Assembly: GCA_030641695.1 (NCBI GenBank)
Contig: DAOWGY010000353.1
Location: 1 to 9,885, forward strand
Source: Gammaproteobacteria bacterium
Lineage (GTDB): Bacteria; Pseudomonadota; Gammaproteobacteria; Steroidobacterales; Woeseiaceae
Reading direction: 5' to 3'
Length of the DNA stretch: 9,885 nt
In this document: one piece after another, positions 1 to 6,886 of the stretch
How positions within the stretch are numbered: position 1 is the first letter of the stretch
Layout: every line of letters begins with the position of its first letter
Notes under the pieces: generated by a model
What the model was told of the DNA's origin: nothing
The model's database searches: none
The model's input: the letters and a program-made list of their open reading frames with translations, nothing else
Translations under genes and position numbers: made by a program

Positions 1-1
1 G

Positions 2-409
2 AATGCGCACACGGATGGCGATGGTGCCGTCCACTTTCCCGAGGTCAATGTCATTCACGCCGGCGATGTGCTGTTTAACGGGATATTCCCGTACGTCGAT
101 CTGGATGGCGGCGGCAGCATCGATGGTTTCATTGCGGCACAACAGCGGCTGATCGCAATGTCCGATGACCATACGATAATTCTCTCGGGTCACGGTGATC
201 CGGTCGCAAACAAGGCTGATGTCGAGCGTGACGTCGCGGTCTTGATCGATTCCAGGGCGCGCGTAAAAGCGCTGGTCGATGCCGGCAAATCGCTTGACGA
301 AGTGCTCGCCGAAAATCCGCTCGCCGAGTACCACGACGACTACAACTGGGGTTTCATCACGACCGAAAAGATGACGACAACCCTGTATCGCTCACTGACT
401 ACGGAATAA
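2..409 (+). CDS. MBL-fold metallo-hydrolase, C-terminal part (5' end outside window)
   Basis: This is the 3' end of a metallo-beta-lactamase-superfamily hydrolase: 135 codons read in frame from base 2 to the TAA at 407-409. The first visible residues are N-A-H-T-D-G-D, which fits motif 3 of the superfamily (metal-binding His). They are followed by H-A-G-D (window residues 19-22, bridging Asp of motif 4) and S-G-H-G-D (62-66, the last metal-binding His). The N-terminal HxHxDH motif lies outside the window. The Asp/Gly-rich stretch after the bridging Asp (DLDGGGSIDG) is typical of the broad subgroup annotated as MBL-fold or cyclase-like hydrolases; the substrate cannot be told. A GTG at 68 lies in frame but is an internal Val codon, not a start. 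The M20 peptidase begins 4 bases after the stop, so the two are very probably co-transcribed. Truncation is by the window edge only. Confidence 0.88.
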   Translation, partial: NAHTDGDGAVHFPEVNVIHAGDVLFNGIFPYVDLDGGGSIDGFIAAQQRLIAMSDDHTIILSGHGDPVANKADVERDVAVLIDSRARVKALVDAGKSLDEVLAENPLAEYHDDYNWGFITTEKMTTTLYRSLTTE

Positions 410-413
410 CGAC

Positions 414-1820
414 ATGAATAACGACAAGACTGCCGCATTCGTCAATGACATGTGGGATAGCTCGATCATTCCCGAGCTGTGCGATTACATCCGGTATCCC
501 AACAAGTCGCCACATTTCGATCCCGACTGGGAGAAGAACGGCCACATGGAAAAGGCCGTGCAGCAATTCAATACCTGGGTCGGCACGCAACCGATCAAGG
601 GAATGACGCACGAGATCGTGCGCATCGACGGTCGCACACCGCTGCTGTTCATCGACATTCCGGGCGACTCGGATGACGTCGTATTGCTCTACGGCCACTA
701 CGACAAGCAACCCGAGTTTAGCGGCTGGGCCGAAGACCTGGATCCGTGGGAACCCACGATCAGGGACGGCAAGTTGTATGGTCGCGGCGGCGCCGACGAC
801 GGCTATGCGGTTTTCGGGTCGTTGACTGCCATACGTGCATTGCAGGAGCAGGGTATCCCGCATGCGCATTGCGTCGTTCTGATCGAAGGCTGTGAGGAGT
901 CCGGCAGCTTCGACCTGCCCTACTACATTGACATGCTCGAGGATCGTATCGGGTCGCCGGATCTCGTCGTCTGCCTCGACGCCGAATGCGGCAATTACGA
1001 TCAACTTTGGTGCACGACATCCTTGCGCGGCAACCTGACCGGTACCCTGCGTGCCGACGTGCTGACCGAAGGCGTCCACTCCGGCAGCGCCAGCGGCATC
1101 GTGCCGTCGAGCTTCCGCGTGTTGCGCAAACTGCTGAGCCGCATCGAGGACGAAGACAGCGGCCAATTGAAGCCGCAGGCATTGTTCGCAGAAATACCGG
1201 AGCAACGCGTCGAACAGGCGAAGCTGGCAGCCGAAACTCTCGGTGACGGCGTGTATCGCAAATATCCCTGGGCCGTGTCGGAACCGGACCCCAGCGAATC
1301 GCCTTACGAGTTATTGTTGAACAATACCTGGCGGCCCACGATGAGTGTCACAGGTGCTGAAGGCCTGCCGGCGTTGGTCGATGCCGGCAACGTACAGCTG
1401 CCCTTCAACACACTGAAGCTCTCGTTCCGCCTGCCGCCCACTTGCGACGCGAATGACGCGGCGACCGCTGTAACCGAGATACTGATGGCGGACACGCCAC
1501 CGCTATCGAAAGTCAGCTTCGAGGCCGATTCGACGATGGCCGGATGGAACGCCCCGCCCATCGCCGACTGGCTGGAAGCCTCCATGCAAAAAGGCTCTCA
1601 GGCTTTCTTCGGCAAACCGTCGATGTACATGGGCACGGGCGGCACGATCCCGTTCATGGGCATGCTGGGCGAGAAGTTTCCCGATGCGCAATTCCTGATT
1701 ACGGGGCTGCTGGGACCGAAGTCGAACGCCCACGGCCCGAACGAATTCCTGCACATTGAGACCGGCAAACGCCTGACGAGCTGCGTCGCGCAGGTAATCG
1801 AAGACCACTACAACCGCTAA
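414..1820 (+). CDS. M20-family zinc metallopeptidase (dipeptidase type)
   Basis: A 468-residue M20 peptidase, the normal length for the two-domain dipeptidase/DapE-like group. Visible active-site signatures are LLYGHYDKQP (His95 metal ligand, Asp97 catalytic support), GRGGADD (Asp128 bridging ligand), EGCEESGS (Glu161 general base, Glu162 ligand), CLDAE (Asp189 ligand) and SNAHGPNE (His440 ligand). VHSG (His222) lies in the inserted lid/dimerisation domain (about 205-330), where a conserved His completes the partner's active site in this family. All ligands for a two-zinc site are present, so the enzyme should be active. There is no signal peptide, so it is cytoplasmic, and the likely reaction is hydrolysis of dipeptides or N-acyl amino acids; the exact substrate is unknown. 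The ATG at 414 follows the upstream stop by 4 bases, with a weak CGGA ribosome site inside the upstream gene, suggesting translational coupling. A hairpin follows directly. Confidence 0.93.
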   Translation: MNNDKTAAFVNDMWDSSIIPELCDYIRYPNKSPHFDPDWEKNGHMEKAVQQFNTWVGTQPIKGMTHEIVRIDGRTPLLFIDIPGDSDDVVLLYGHYDKQPEFSGWAEDLDPWEPTIRDGKLYGRGGADDGYAVFGSLTAIRALQEQGIPHAHCVVLIEGCEESGSFDLPYYIDMLEDRIGSPDLVVCLDAECGNYDQLWCTTSLRGNLTGTLRADVLTEGVHSGSASGIVPSSFRVLRKLLSRIEDEDSGQLKPQALFAEIPEQRVEQAKLAAETLGDGVYRKYPWAVSEPDPSESPYELLLNNTWRPTMSVTGAEGLPALVDAGNVQLPFNTLKLSFRLPPTCDANDAATAVTEILMADTPPLSKVSFEADSTMAGWNAPPIADWLEASMQKGSQAFFGKPSMYMGTGGTIPFMGMLGEKFPDAQFLITGLLGPKSNAHGPNEFLHIETGKRLTSCVAQVIEDHYNR

Positions 1821-1861
1821 ATCAGAAAAAGGGGTCAGAGCCCTTTTTCTCGGCATCTGAT
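1821..1861. terminator. Bidirectional terminator-like palindrome of the GGGGTCAGAG repeat type
   Basis: AGAAAAAGGG (1824-1833) pairs perfectly with CCCTTTTTCT (1841-1850) around the 7-base loop GTCAGAG. Each arm is A-rich or T-rich at its outer end, so either strand reads as a GC-capped hairpin followed by a short U tract. It fills the gap between two convergent stops (peptidase TAA at 1818-1820, oadB TAG at 1864-1862), the position expected for a shared terminator. ATCAGA (1821-1826) can alternatively pair with TCTGAT (1856-1861). The core GGGGTCAGAG recurs, from general knowledge, in dispersed short palindromes of many Gammaproteobacteria; only one copy is seen here. Confidence 0.7.
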
Positions 1862-2992
1862 CTAGGTCATGAACATGATCATGACGCCGGCGGCTATAGC
1901 CGAACCGATCACGCCGGCAACGTTCGGGCCCATCGCGTGCATCAGCAGGATGTTGTGAGGATTGGCCTCGAGCCCGACCTTGTTGGCAACTCGCGCAGCC
2001 ATCGGCACGGCGGAAACGCCGGCGGCCCCGATCAATGGATTTACAGGATTCGTGGACAGCTTGTTCATGAGCTTGGCCATGAGCACGCCGCTCGCCGTAC
2101 CGATCGCGAACGCCACCATACCCAGCAACAGGATGCCGAGGGTGCTCGTGACGAGGAACTGATCGGCGCTGAGTTTCGAGCCAACGGCTAAACCGAGGAA
2201 TATCGTCACGATATTGATGAGTGCATTCTGCGTCGTGTCCGATAAGCGGTCGACGACGCCACATTCGCGCATGAGATTACCGAAGGCGAGCATGCCGATG
2301 AGAGGCGCAGCCGTCGGCAACAACAACGCGACGAGCAGCAACAGCGTCAGTGGGAAAAGAATGCGCTCAGTTTTCGACACTTCGCGCAGTTGCACCATCT
2401 GGATCTTGCGTTCGGACTCGCTCGTCAACAATTTCATGATGGGCGGCTGGATCAGCGGCACCAGCGCCATGTAGGAATAAGCTGCGACCGCGATCGCGCC
2501 AAGCAGGTGCGGCGCCAGTTGACCGGCTACATAGATGGCCGTCGGCCCGTCAGCGCCGCCGATGATGCCGATGGCCGCGGCTTCCTTGACCGTGAAGTCC
2601 ATGACACCGAGTTCGGTGAGGCCGAGTGCGCCGAGCAGCGTCGCGAATATTCCGAATTGCGCGGCAGCGCCGAGAAACAGCGTACGCGGGTTCGCAAGCA
2701 AAGGGCCGAAATCGGTGAGCGCACCGACGCCCATGAAAATGATCAGAGGGAACGCACCGGTCTCGATACCAACCACGTAGGTAAGGTGCAGCAGCCCGTC
2801 GCCGGTAGCGATTTCGACGCCGGGGATGTTGCTGAGCAGCCCGCCAAAGCCGATCGTCACGAGCAGTAACGGCTCGAATTTCTTGACTATGCCGAGGTAC
2901 AGCAGGCCAAGGCAAATGACGATCATGGCGACCTGCCCGCCGCTAATCTGATACAGGCCCGAGCCGTGCCAGATTTCGAGGATCAGTTGCAT
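1862..2992 (-). CDS. oadB: Na+-translocating decarboxylase beta subunit (OadB)
   Basis: A 376-residue very hydrophobic protein of the OadB/MmdB/GcdB family. This subunit decarboxylates the carboxybiotin carried by the alpha subunit and couples the reaction to Na+ export across the inner membrane. The hallmark GGADGPTAIYVA (residues 145-156) contains Asp148, equivalent by motif to the Na+-site Asp203 of Klebsiella OadB. The second conserved re-entrant motif GAAGVSAVPMAARV lies at 322-335, and MHAMGPNVAGVIGSA near the C-terminus is also typical. Length is within the family range (the shorter form lacks the long N-terminal extension). The start ATG lies 17 bases after the oadA stop with only a weak ribosome site, so translation probably depends on oadA. 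It is the last gene of the oadGAB operon. The sequence does not distinguish oxaloacetate from another decarboxylase substrate; OadA provides that assignment. Confidence 0.95.
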   Translation of the reverse strand: MQLILEIWHGSGLYQISGGQVAMIVICLGLLYLGIVKKFEPLLLVTIGFGGLLSNIPGVEIATGDGLLHLTYVVGIETGAFPLIIFMGVGALTDFGPLLANPRTLFLGAAAQFGIFATLLGALGLTELGVMDFTVKEAAAIGIIGGADGPTAIYVAGQLAPHLLGAIAVAAYSYMALVPLIQPPIMKLLTSESERKIQMVQLREVSKTERILFPLTLLLLVALLLPTAAPLIGMLAFGNLMRECGVVDRLSDTTQNALINIVTIFLGLAVGSKLSADQFLVTSTLGILLLGMVAFAIGTASGVLMAKLMNKLSTNPVNPLIGAAGVSAVPMAARVANKVGLEANPHNILLMHAMGPNVAGVIGSAIAAGVMIMFMT

Positions 2993-3009
2993 GAATCTGC
3001 TAATCGGTA

Positions 3010-4785
3010 TCAGGCGATCGCGACCAGCGGATCACCGACAGCGACAACGTCGCCTTCGCTGACGAACACATCGCTTATCGTGCCGGCCCTCGGCGCGCTG
3101 ACGGCAGTTTCCATTTTCATTGCTTCGACAATGAGCAACGGTTGGCCTTCCTTGACGGCGTCGCCCGGTGCGACATGAACCTTGAAGATATTGCCAGCCA
3201 GCACCGCGGCCACCTTGTCGCCTGACGACGCCTGCGCTCCCGAACCGGCCTGTGGCGTCGCTCGTACGTCCGACAATTCCCCGCTCTCAGCCACTTCGAC
3301 CGTGAATTCTCTGCCATCGACGCGTACCGAGTACACCGCGGGGCCCTGCGCTGCCGCAGCGCCCACAGGCGCATCCGAGGGAGGCGTTTCGGCGTCGGGG
3401 AGCGGCTCGAATGCGTCCGGATTGTCGCGATTCTGCAGGAAACGGATGCCGATCTGCGGAAACAGCGCATACGTCAGCACGTCGTCCACGACATTGTCGG
3501 CGAGATGAATCTTCCTCTCGATAGCAATGTGATTGAGCTTTTCGGTCTGATGCCGGAGCTCGGGATCGAGCAGGTCTGCAGGCCGGCAGGTGACGGGCTC
3601 TGCCCCCTCGAGCACGCGCTTCTGCAATGCCTTGTTCACTTCCGCAGGTGTTTCACCGTATTCGCCTTTCAGAACTCCCGACGTCTCTTTGGTAATCGTT
3701 TCGTAACGCGATCCCGACAACACGTTGATGACAGCCTGCGTGCCGACGATCTGCGAGGTCGGCGTGACAAGGGGCAACATGCCGAGGTCCCTGCGCACCT
3801 GCGGGATTTCCTCCAGCACGGCGTCGAGCTTGTCGCCGGCATTCTGCTCGCGCAACTGGTGCTCGAGATTCGTCAGCATGCCGCCTGGCACCTGTGCAAC
3901 GAGGATGCGCGAGTCGACCCCTTTCAGCCCACCCTCGAACTTCGCATACTTTTTGCGCACCTCGCGGAAGTACGTCGCAATGTCCTCCAGCCCACGCAGT
4001 TCGAGACCCGTATCCCGCTCCGTGCCCTCGAGCATCGCGACCAGTGTCTCCGTCGGTGAGTGGCCGTAGGTCATGCTCATTGACGAGATCGCGGTATCGA
4101 TATTGTCGATGCCGGCCTCGATGGCCTTCATACAGGTCGCCGTCGACAATCCGGTCGTCGCATGGCAATGCAATTGTATCGGGATATCGACGGCCTCTTT
4201 GAGCCGACTGACGAGTTCGAATGCAACGTACGGCCTCAGGAGGCCCGCCATGTCCTTAATGCAGATCGAATGCGCGCCCATGTCTTCGATGCGGCGTCCC
4301 AGATCGACCCAAAGATCAACCGTGTGTACCGGGCTCACAGTGTAGGAGATCGTTCCTTGCGCGTGCTTGTCGACGTTCAGCGTCGCCTTGATGGCCGTTT
4401 CGAGATTGCGAAGATCGTTTAGTGCGTCAAATATCCGAAACACGTCAATGCCGTTGACAGCGCAGCGTTCGACGAACTTCTCGACGAGATCATCGGCATA
4501 GTGGCGATACCCGAGTATGTTCTGGCCGCGGAACAGCATCTGCTGCGGTGTATTCGGCATCGCCGCTTTCAGGCGCCGAATGCGCTCCCACGGATCTTCA
4601 CCAAGATAGCGAATGCACGCGTCAAACGTGGCGCCACCCCAGGACTCGATGGACCAGTAACCGACTTTGTCGAGTTCCTGAGCGATCGGCAGCATGTCGT
4701 CTGTGCGCATGCGCGTCGCGAGCAGACTCTGGTGCGCGTCGCGCAACACGAGTTCGGTGATTCGCAGAGGATTTTTTTCGCTCAT
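3010..4785 (-). CDS. oadA: Oxaloacetate decarboxylase alpha subunit (OadA), biotin enzyme
   Basis: A 591-residue protein with a DRE-TIM carboxyltransferase barrel (about 1-270), a conserved PYC/OadA domain (about 280-460), a Pro/Ala-rich linker (about 463-482) and a C-terminal biotinyl domain. Catalytic residues are visible: Asp16 in LRDAHQS, Lys177 in CIKDMAGLL, and His206/His208 in QLHCHATTG. Each is one position from the published Klebsiella residues 17, 178, 207 and 209. The biotin attachment motif EAMKMET places the biotinylated lysine at residue 557, 35th from the C-terminus, as is usual. It transfers CO2 from oxaloacetate to biotin; OadB then releases it and pumps Na+. I chose the ATG at 4785 because AAGG precedes it at good spacing and it lies 14 bases after the oadG stop. 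A start at 4809 would overlap oadG and add eight poorly conserved-looking residues. Cytoplasmic, bound to OadG. Confidence 0.96.
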   Translation of the reverse strand: MSEKNPLRITELVLRDAHQSLLATRMRTDDMLPIAQELDKVGYWSIESWGGATFDACIRYLGEDPWERIRRLKAAMPNTPQQMLFRGQNILGYRHYADDLVEKFVERCAVNGIDVFRIFDALNDLRNLETAIKATLNVDKHAQGTISYTVSPVHTVDLWVDLGRRIEDMGAHSICIKDMAGLLRPYVAFELVSRLKEAVDIPIQLHCHATTGLSTATCMKAIEAGIDNIDTAISSMSMTYGHSPTETLVAMLEGTERDTGLELRGLEDIATYFREVRKKYAKFEGGLKGVDSRILVAQVPGGMLTNLEHQLREQNAGDKLDAVLEEIPQVRRDLGMLPLVTPTSQIVGTQAVINVLSGSRYETITKETSGVLKGEYGETPAEVNKALQKRVLEGAEPVTCRPADLLDPELRHQTEKLNHIAIERKIHLADNVVDDVLTYALFPQIGIRFLQNRDNPDAFEPLPDAETPPSDAPVGAAAAQGPAVYSVRVDGREFTVEVAESGELSDVRATPQAGSGAQASSGDKVAAVLAGNIFKVHVAPGDAVKEGQPLLIVEAMKMETAVSAPRAGTISDVFVSEGDVVAVGDPLVAIA

Positions 4786-4799
4786 ATTGCCTTGTCCGC

Positions 4800-5006
4800 T
4801 TATTTGCACCGGTGCCGGCGGATGGCCGCTCCTATCGCGGCTATCTCCTCGTCACTGATGTCGACAACTGCAGTATCAGGCCGCATTCGCCTGACGATCA
4901 CTGCCATCAGTGACATTGCGACAACAAGCGCAGTCAGGAATACGAACACAGTGCCCATGCCAACGAGCATGAGCGTTACACCTTGATTCAACAGGCTTTG
5001 TTCCAT
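4800..5006 (-). CDS. oadG: Oxaloacetate decarboxylase gamma subunit (OadG), small membrane anchor
   Basis: A 68-residue protein with one strong transmembrane helix (about residues 9-38), a basic RRMRP stop-transfer segment and a short cytoplasmic tail, DEEIAAIGAAIRRHR. This layout and tail match OadG, which holds the OadA-OadB complex together. His65 and Cys67 near the C-terminus could contribute to the Zn site described for the Klebsiella subunit, but this tail is shorter. The ATG at 5006 is chosen because the membrane helix should lie close to the N-terminus and a promoter -10 box ends only about 30 bases upstream. A longer frame reaching back to 5159 would cross that promoter and the divergent gene. 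It is the first gene of the oadGAB operon. Identification rests mainly on position and architecture, since OadG sequences diverge strongly. Confidence 0.9.
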   Translation of the reverse strand: MEQSLLNQGVTLMLVGMGTVFVFLTALVVAMSLMAVIVRRMRPDTAVVDISDEEIAAIGAAIRRHRCK

Positions 5007-5037
5007 AACGACCGTGACAGCCCCGCCAGATCGGCCG

Positions 5038-5066
5038 ATTATACTGATTCGACAGTGCTGGCACAG
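5038..5066 (-). promoter_or_regulatory. Predicted sigma-70 promoter of oadGAB
   Basis: Reading the minus strand, a perfect TATAAT lies at 5043-5038. Seventeen bases upstream the hexamer CTGTGC (5066-5061) is a poor match to TTGACA. Initiation would fall near 5031, leaving a leader of about 25 bases before the oadG ATG. Location directly in front of the operon supports it; the weak -35 suggests an activator may be needed. Confidence 0.5.
5040..5045 (+). promoter_or_regulatory. Possible divergent -10 box for the Omp85 gene
   Basis: TATACT on the plus strand (five of six consensus bases) overlaps the oadGAB TATAAT on the other strand by four bases. GTGACA at 5014-5019 resembles a -35 but the spacer is 20 bases, longer than usual. 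Initiation would be near 5052, just ahead of the strong AGGGGG ribosome site at 5069-5074. Only weakly supported. Confidence 0.3.
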
Positions 5067-5081
5067 ATAGGGGGAAACCGA

Positions 5082-5156
5082 ATGATGCTTGCGGGTACCA
5101 ACAGGCGATGGAATTCGACGGGCGGACAATGCCGGATTCGACCCAAAGGCGGGTAG
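5082..5156 (+). CDS. Possible 24-residue leader ORF overlapping the Omp85 start
   Basis: Two consecutive ATG codons at 5082 and 5085 sit 7 bases after the best ribosome site in the region, AGGGGG (5069-5074). The frame runs 24 codons to TAG at 5154-5156, ending inside the signal-peptide coding region of the Omp85 gene, in another frame. The peptide (beginning MMLAGTNRRW) is basic and has no recognisable domain. It could be a translated leader coupled to the downstream gene, or the ribosome site may simply be fortuitous. No function is claimed. Confidence 0.25.
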   Translation: MMLAGTNRRWNSTGGQCRIRPKGG

Positions 5157-6778
5157 CAATAGTCAGTGCGCACGTATTGCTCTTGTGCGTCACAGCCGGC
5201 TGGGCTGAACAGCCGACGACAATTGAATCCGTCCCGGACGCCAAGTCGCTCGAAACCTCGGGCGCGCAAATTCGCGAAGTCATTCTCGACAAGCGCAATA
5301 TTTTCGATCTTTCCGACCCGAAAGAGAACAAGTGGCTCTATCGCTGGGCCAATCGCCTGCATGTCCTCACCCGGGACGGGGTCATCAGGCAACAGCTACT
5401 GTTCGAGCCCGGCGACGAATTTTCCGGCCGCCTGCTCGAGGAATCCGAGCGCATATTGCGCCGCAATCGCTACATCTTCGATGCCGAGGTAAGGCCGGTC
5501 CATCACGAAAACGGTGTCGTCGATGTCAAAGTCACCACGCAGGACGTCTGGTCGCTGACGCCCGACCTGTCGTTTTCCCGGAGCGGCGGTGAGAACCGCA
5601 CGGCCATCGGCATCGAGGAGACCAATCTCCTCGGGCGCGGGCAATTGCTGCGACTCAAATGGATCGACAATGTTGATCGCACATCGACGCAATTCGATTT
5701 CGAGGACAGAAATCTCGGTCGCAGCTGGGTGTCCGTGTTCCTGCGGATCGCCGATAACTCAGATGGCAACAGCAATATCCTGTCGGTCATTCGGCCGTTT
5801 CACGCGCTCGACGCCCGCTGGACCGCCGGCGGCTGGATATCCGATGATGACCGCCGCACGGCGCTCTACCGGCTCGGCGACGAGGCGGCCGAGTATCGGC
5901 ATGAGCGAGAATTCCATACCGCCTTCGGCGGCTGGTCGCACGGACTGACGCACGGATGGACACGACGCTGGTCAGCTGGCGTCGTATACGACGATAACGT
6001 GTTTTCCGAGGTCAACGGCGGCACGCTGCCGGCGGTCGTCCCCGACAACCGCAAGCTGGTTTATCCGTTTGCCCGTTTCGAGATTCTCGAGGATGAGTTC
6101 GACACCTCGAGCAACACGAATCAGATCGGCCGCACCGAGGACTTCTACATGGGCGCACGATTCACCGCGTCACTCGGCTGGGCGGACACCGGTTTCGGGG
6201 CAGATCGCGATGCCCTGGTCGGATCGGCGACCGCAAATATCGGCTTCGGCTCCCTCGACAAGACGGCATTACTGTTGACGCTGCAGAGCAACGGACGCCG
6301 CGAGAGCGGCGATAGCGCGAACGCCACGACGACACTCAATGCCCGCTTCTATCACAGGCAGTCCGATAAGCGTCTGTTTTTCATGAAATTGTCGGGTACG
6401 GCCGGCCACAACCTCGACTTGGACAATCCCGTCGAACTGGGCGGCAAGACCGGCCTGCGTGGTTACCCGCTGCGCTACCAGAGCGGTGATTCCAGGATGT
6501 TGTTCACGATCGAGCAGCGCTATTTCACTGACTGGTATCCGTGGCGCCTGTTTCGTGTCGGCGGCGCCATATTCGCCGACGTCGGCCGTACCTGGGGCGA
6601 CAATCCTATCGGTGAGCCAAACCTCGATTGGCTGAAAAACGTCGGCTTCGGCCTGCGCTTCGCGCCGACACGCTTCAGCACTAACAAGGTCGCTCACCTG
6701 GATTTCGCGTTTCCGCTCGACGGCGACCCCTCGATCGACAACGTGCAGATACTTCTGGAAGCCAAACGCAGCTTCTGA
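5129..6778 (+). CDS. Omp85-superfamily (BamA/TamA-like) outer-membrane barrel protein
   Basis: A 549-residue exported protein. The N-terminus is a signal peptide (RR followed by a hydrophobic core, likely cleavage after GWA at residue 26). Residues about 46-140 contain one POTRA-like unit, with the helix LLEESERILRRNRYIFDAEV followed by strands and a VKVTTQDVWS boundary. From about 145 to the end are alternating amphipathic strands of a 16-stranded surface-antigen barrel. The motif LRGYP (443-447) matches the VRGY/F motif of loop L6 that reaches into the barrel in this superfamily, and the protein ends in Phe, the outer-membrane targeting signature. BamA carries five POTRA units and TamA three; this protein has room for about one, so it is neither and probably a specialised paralogue. 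I chose the ATG at 5129 because it starts directly at the signal peptide; an in-frame ATG at 5108 would add seven residues and has a poorly spaced AGG. Divergent from oadGAB, followed by two lipoprotein genes. Confidence 0.85.
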   Translation: MPDSTQRRVAIVSAHVLLLCVTAGWAEQPTTIESVPDAKSLETSGAQIREVILDKRNIFDLSDPKENKWLYRWANRLHVLTRDGVIRQQLLFEPGDEFSGRLLEESERILRRNRYIFDAEVRPVHHENGVVDVKVTTQDVWSLTPDLSFSRSGGENRTAIGIEETNLLGRGQLLRLKWIDNVDRTSTQFDFEDRNLGRSWVSVFLRIADNSDGNSNILSVIRPFHALDARWTAGGWISDDDRRTALYRLGDEAAEYRHEREFHTAFGGWSHGLTHGWTRRWSAGVVYDDNVFSEVNGGTLPAVVPDNRKLVYPFARFEILEDEFDTSSNTNQIGRTEDFYMGARFTASLGWADTGFGADRDALVGSATANIGFGSLDKTALLLTLQSNGRRESGDSANATTTLNARFYHRQSDKRLFFMKLSGTAGHNLDLDNPVELGGKTGLRGYPLRYQSGDSRMLFTIEQRYFTDWYPWRLFRVGGAIFADVGRTWGDNPIGEPNLDWLKNVGFGLRFAPTRFSTNKVAHLDFAFPLDGDPSIDNVQILLEAKRSF

Positions 6779-6825
6779 TCCTGCATCAGCGCAAACTCAG
6801 CTAAGCATTAGTTTCTCCACAGGTA

Positions 6826-6837
6826 CCGGACGTCCGG
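6826..6837. repeat. 12-bp perfect palindrome CCGGACGTCCGG in the intergenic region
   Basis: The twelve bases are a perfect dyad (CCGGAC/GTCCGG), preceded by a second overlapping palindrome GGTACC (6822-6827). They lie in the 108-base gap between the Omp85 stop and the BamE-like lipoprotein start. This could be an operator half-site pair or a small hairpin; without a T tract it is not an obvious terminator. Confidence 0.4.
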
Positions 6838-6838
6838 G

Positions 6839-6863
6839 CTTGCGATGCTATCGCCGTCGCAAG
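6839..6863 (+). other. Two mutually exclusive small hairpins upstream of the lipoprotein gene
   Basis: CTTGCGA (6839-6845) pairs with TCGCAAG (6857-6863), a 7-bp stem with an 11-base loop. Inside it GCGAT (6842-6846) can instead pair with ATCGC (6850-6854). Both cannot form together because they share bases. The structure ends 12 bases before the strong ribosome site at 6876, so it would be in the leader of the lipoprotein message. Regulatory meaning is speculative. Confidence 0.3.
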
Positions 6864-6886
6864 ATGTCTATGCAAAGGAGGAAGTC

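Noticed and set aside
399..1205. Long 268-codon open frame on the minus strand opposite the M20 peptidase
   Set aside because: It lies wholly antisense to a gene with every catalytic motif intact, has no recognisable domain, and long antisense frames are expected in GC-rich codon usage.
1503..2264. 253-codon minus-strand frame spanning the peptidase 3' end and oadB
   Set aside because: Its translation is Arg/His-rich and low in hydrophobic order, it crosses the terminator-like palindrome, and it overlaps two convincing genes.
3505..4059. 184-codon plus-strand frame opposite oadA
   Set aside because: Antisense shadow of a fully conserved OadA coding region; no domain or ribosome site.
4770..4780. 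Run of seven T at the start of oadA on the plus strand, like a terminator tail
   Set aside because: It encodes the Glu-Lys-Asn codons of oadA on the minus strand, there is no adjacent stem, and no plus-strand gene ends there.
4786..4809. Upstream ATG giving an OadA longer by eight residues
   Set aside because: It would overlap the end of oadG and lacks the AAGG ribosome site that precedes the ATG at 4785.
6269..6697. 142-codon minus-strand frame opposite the Omp85 barrel
   Set aside because: Shadow of the barrel-coding sequence; no motif or start signal supports it.
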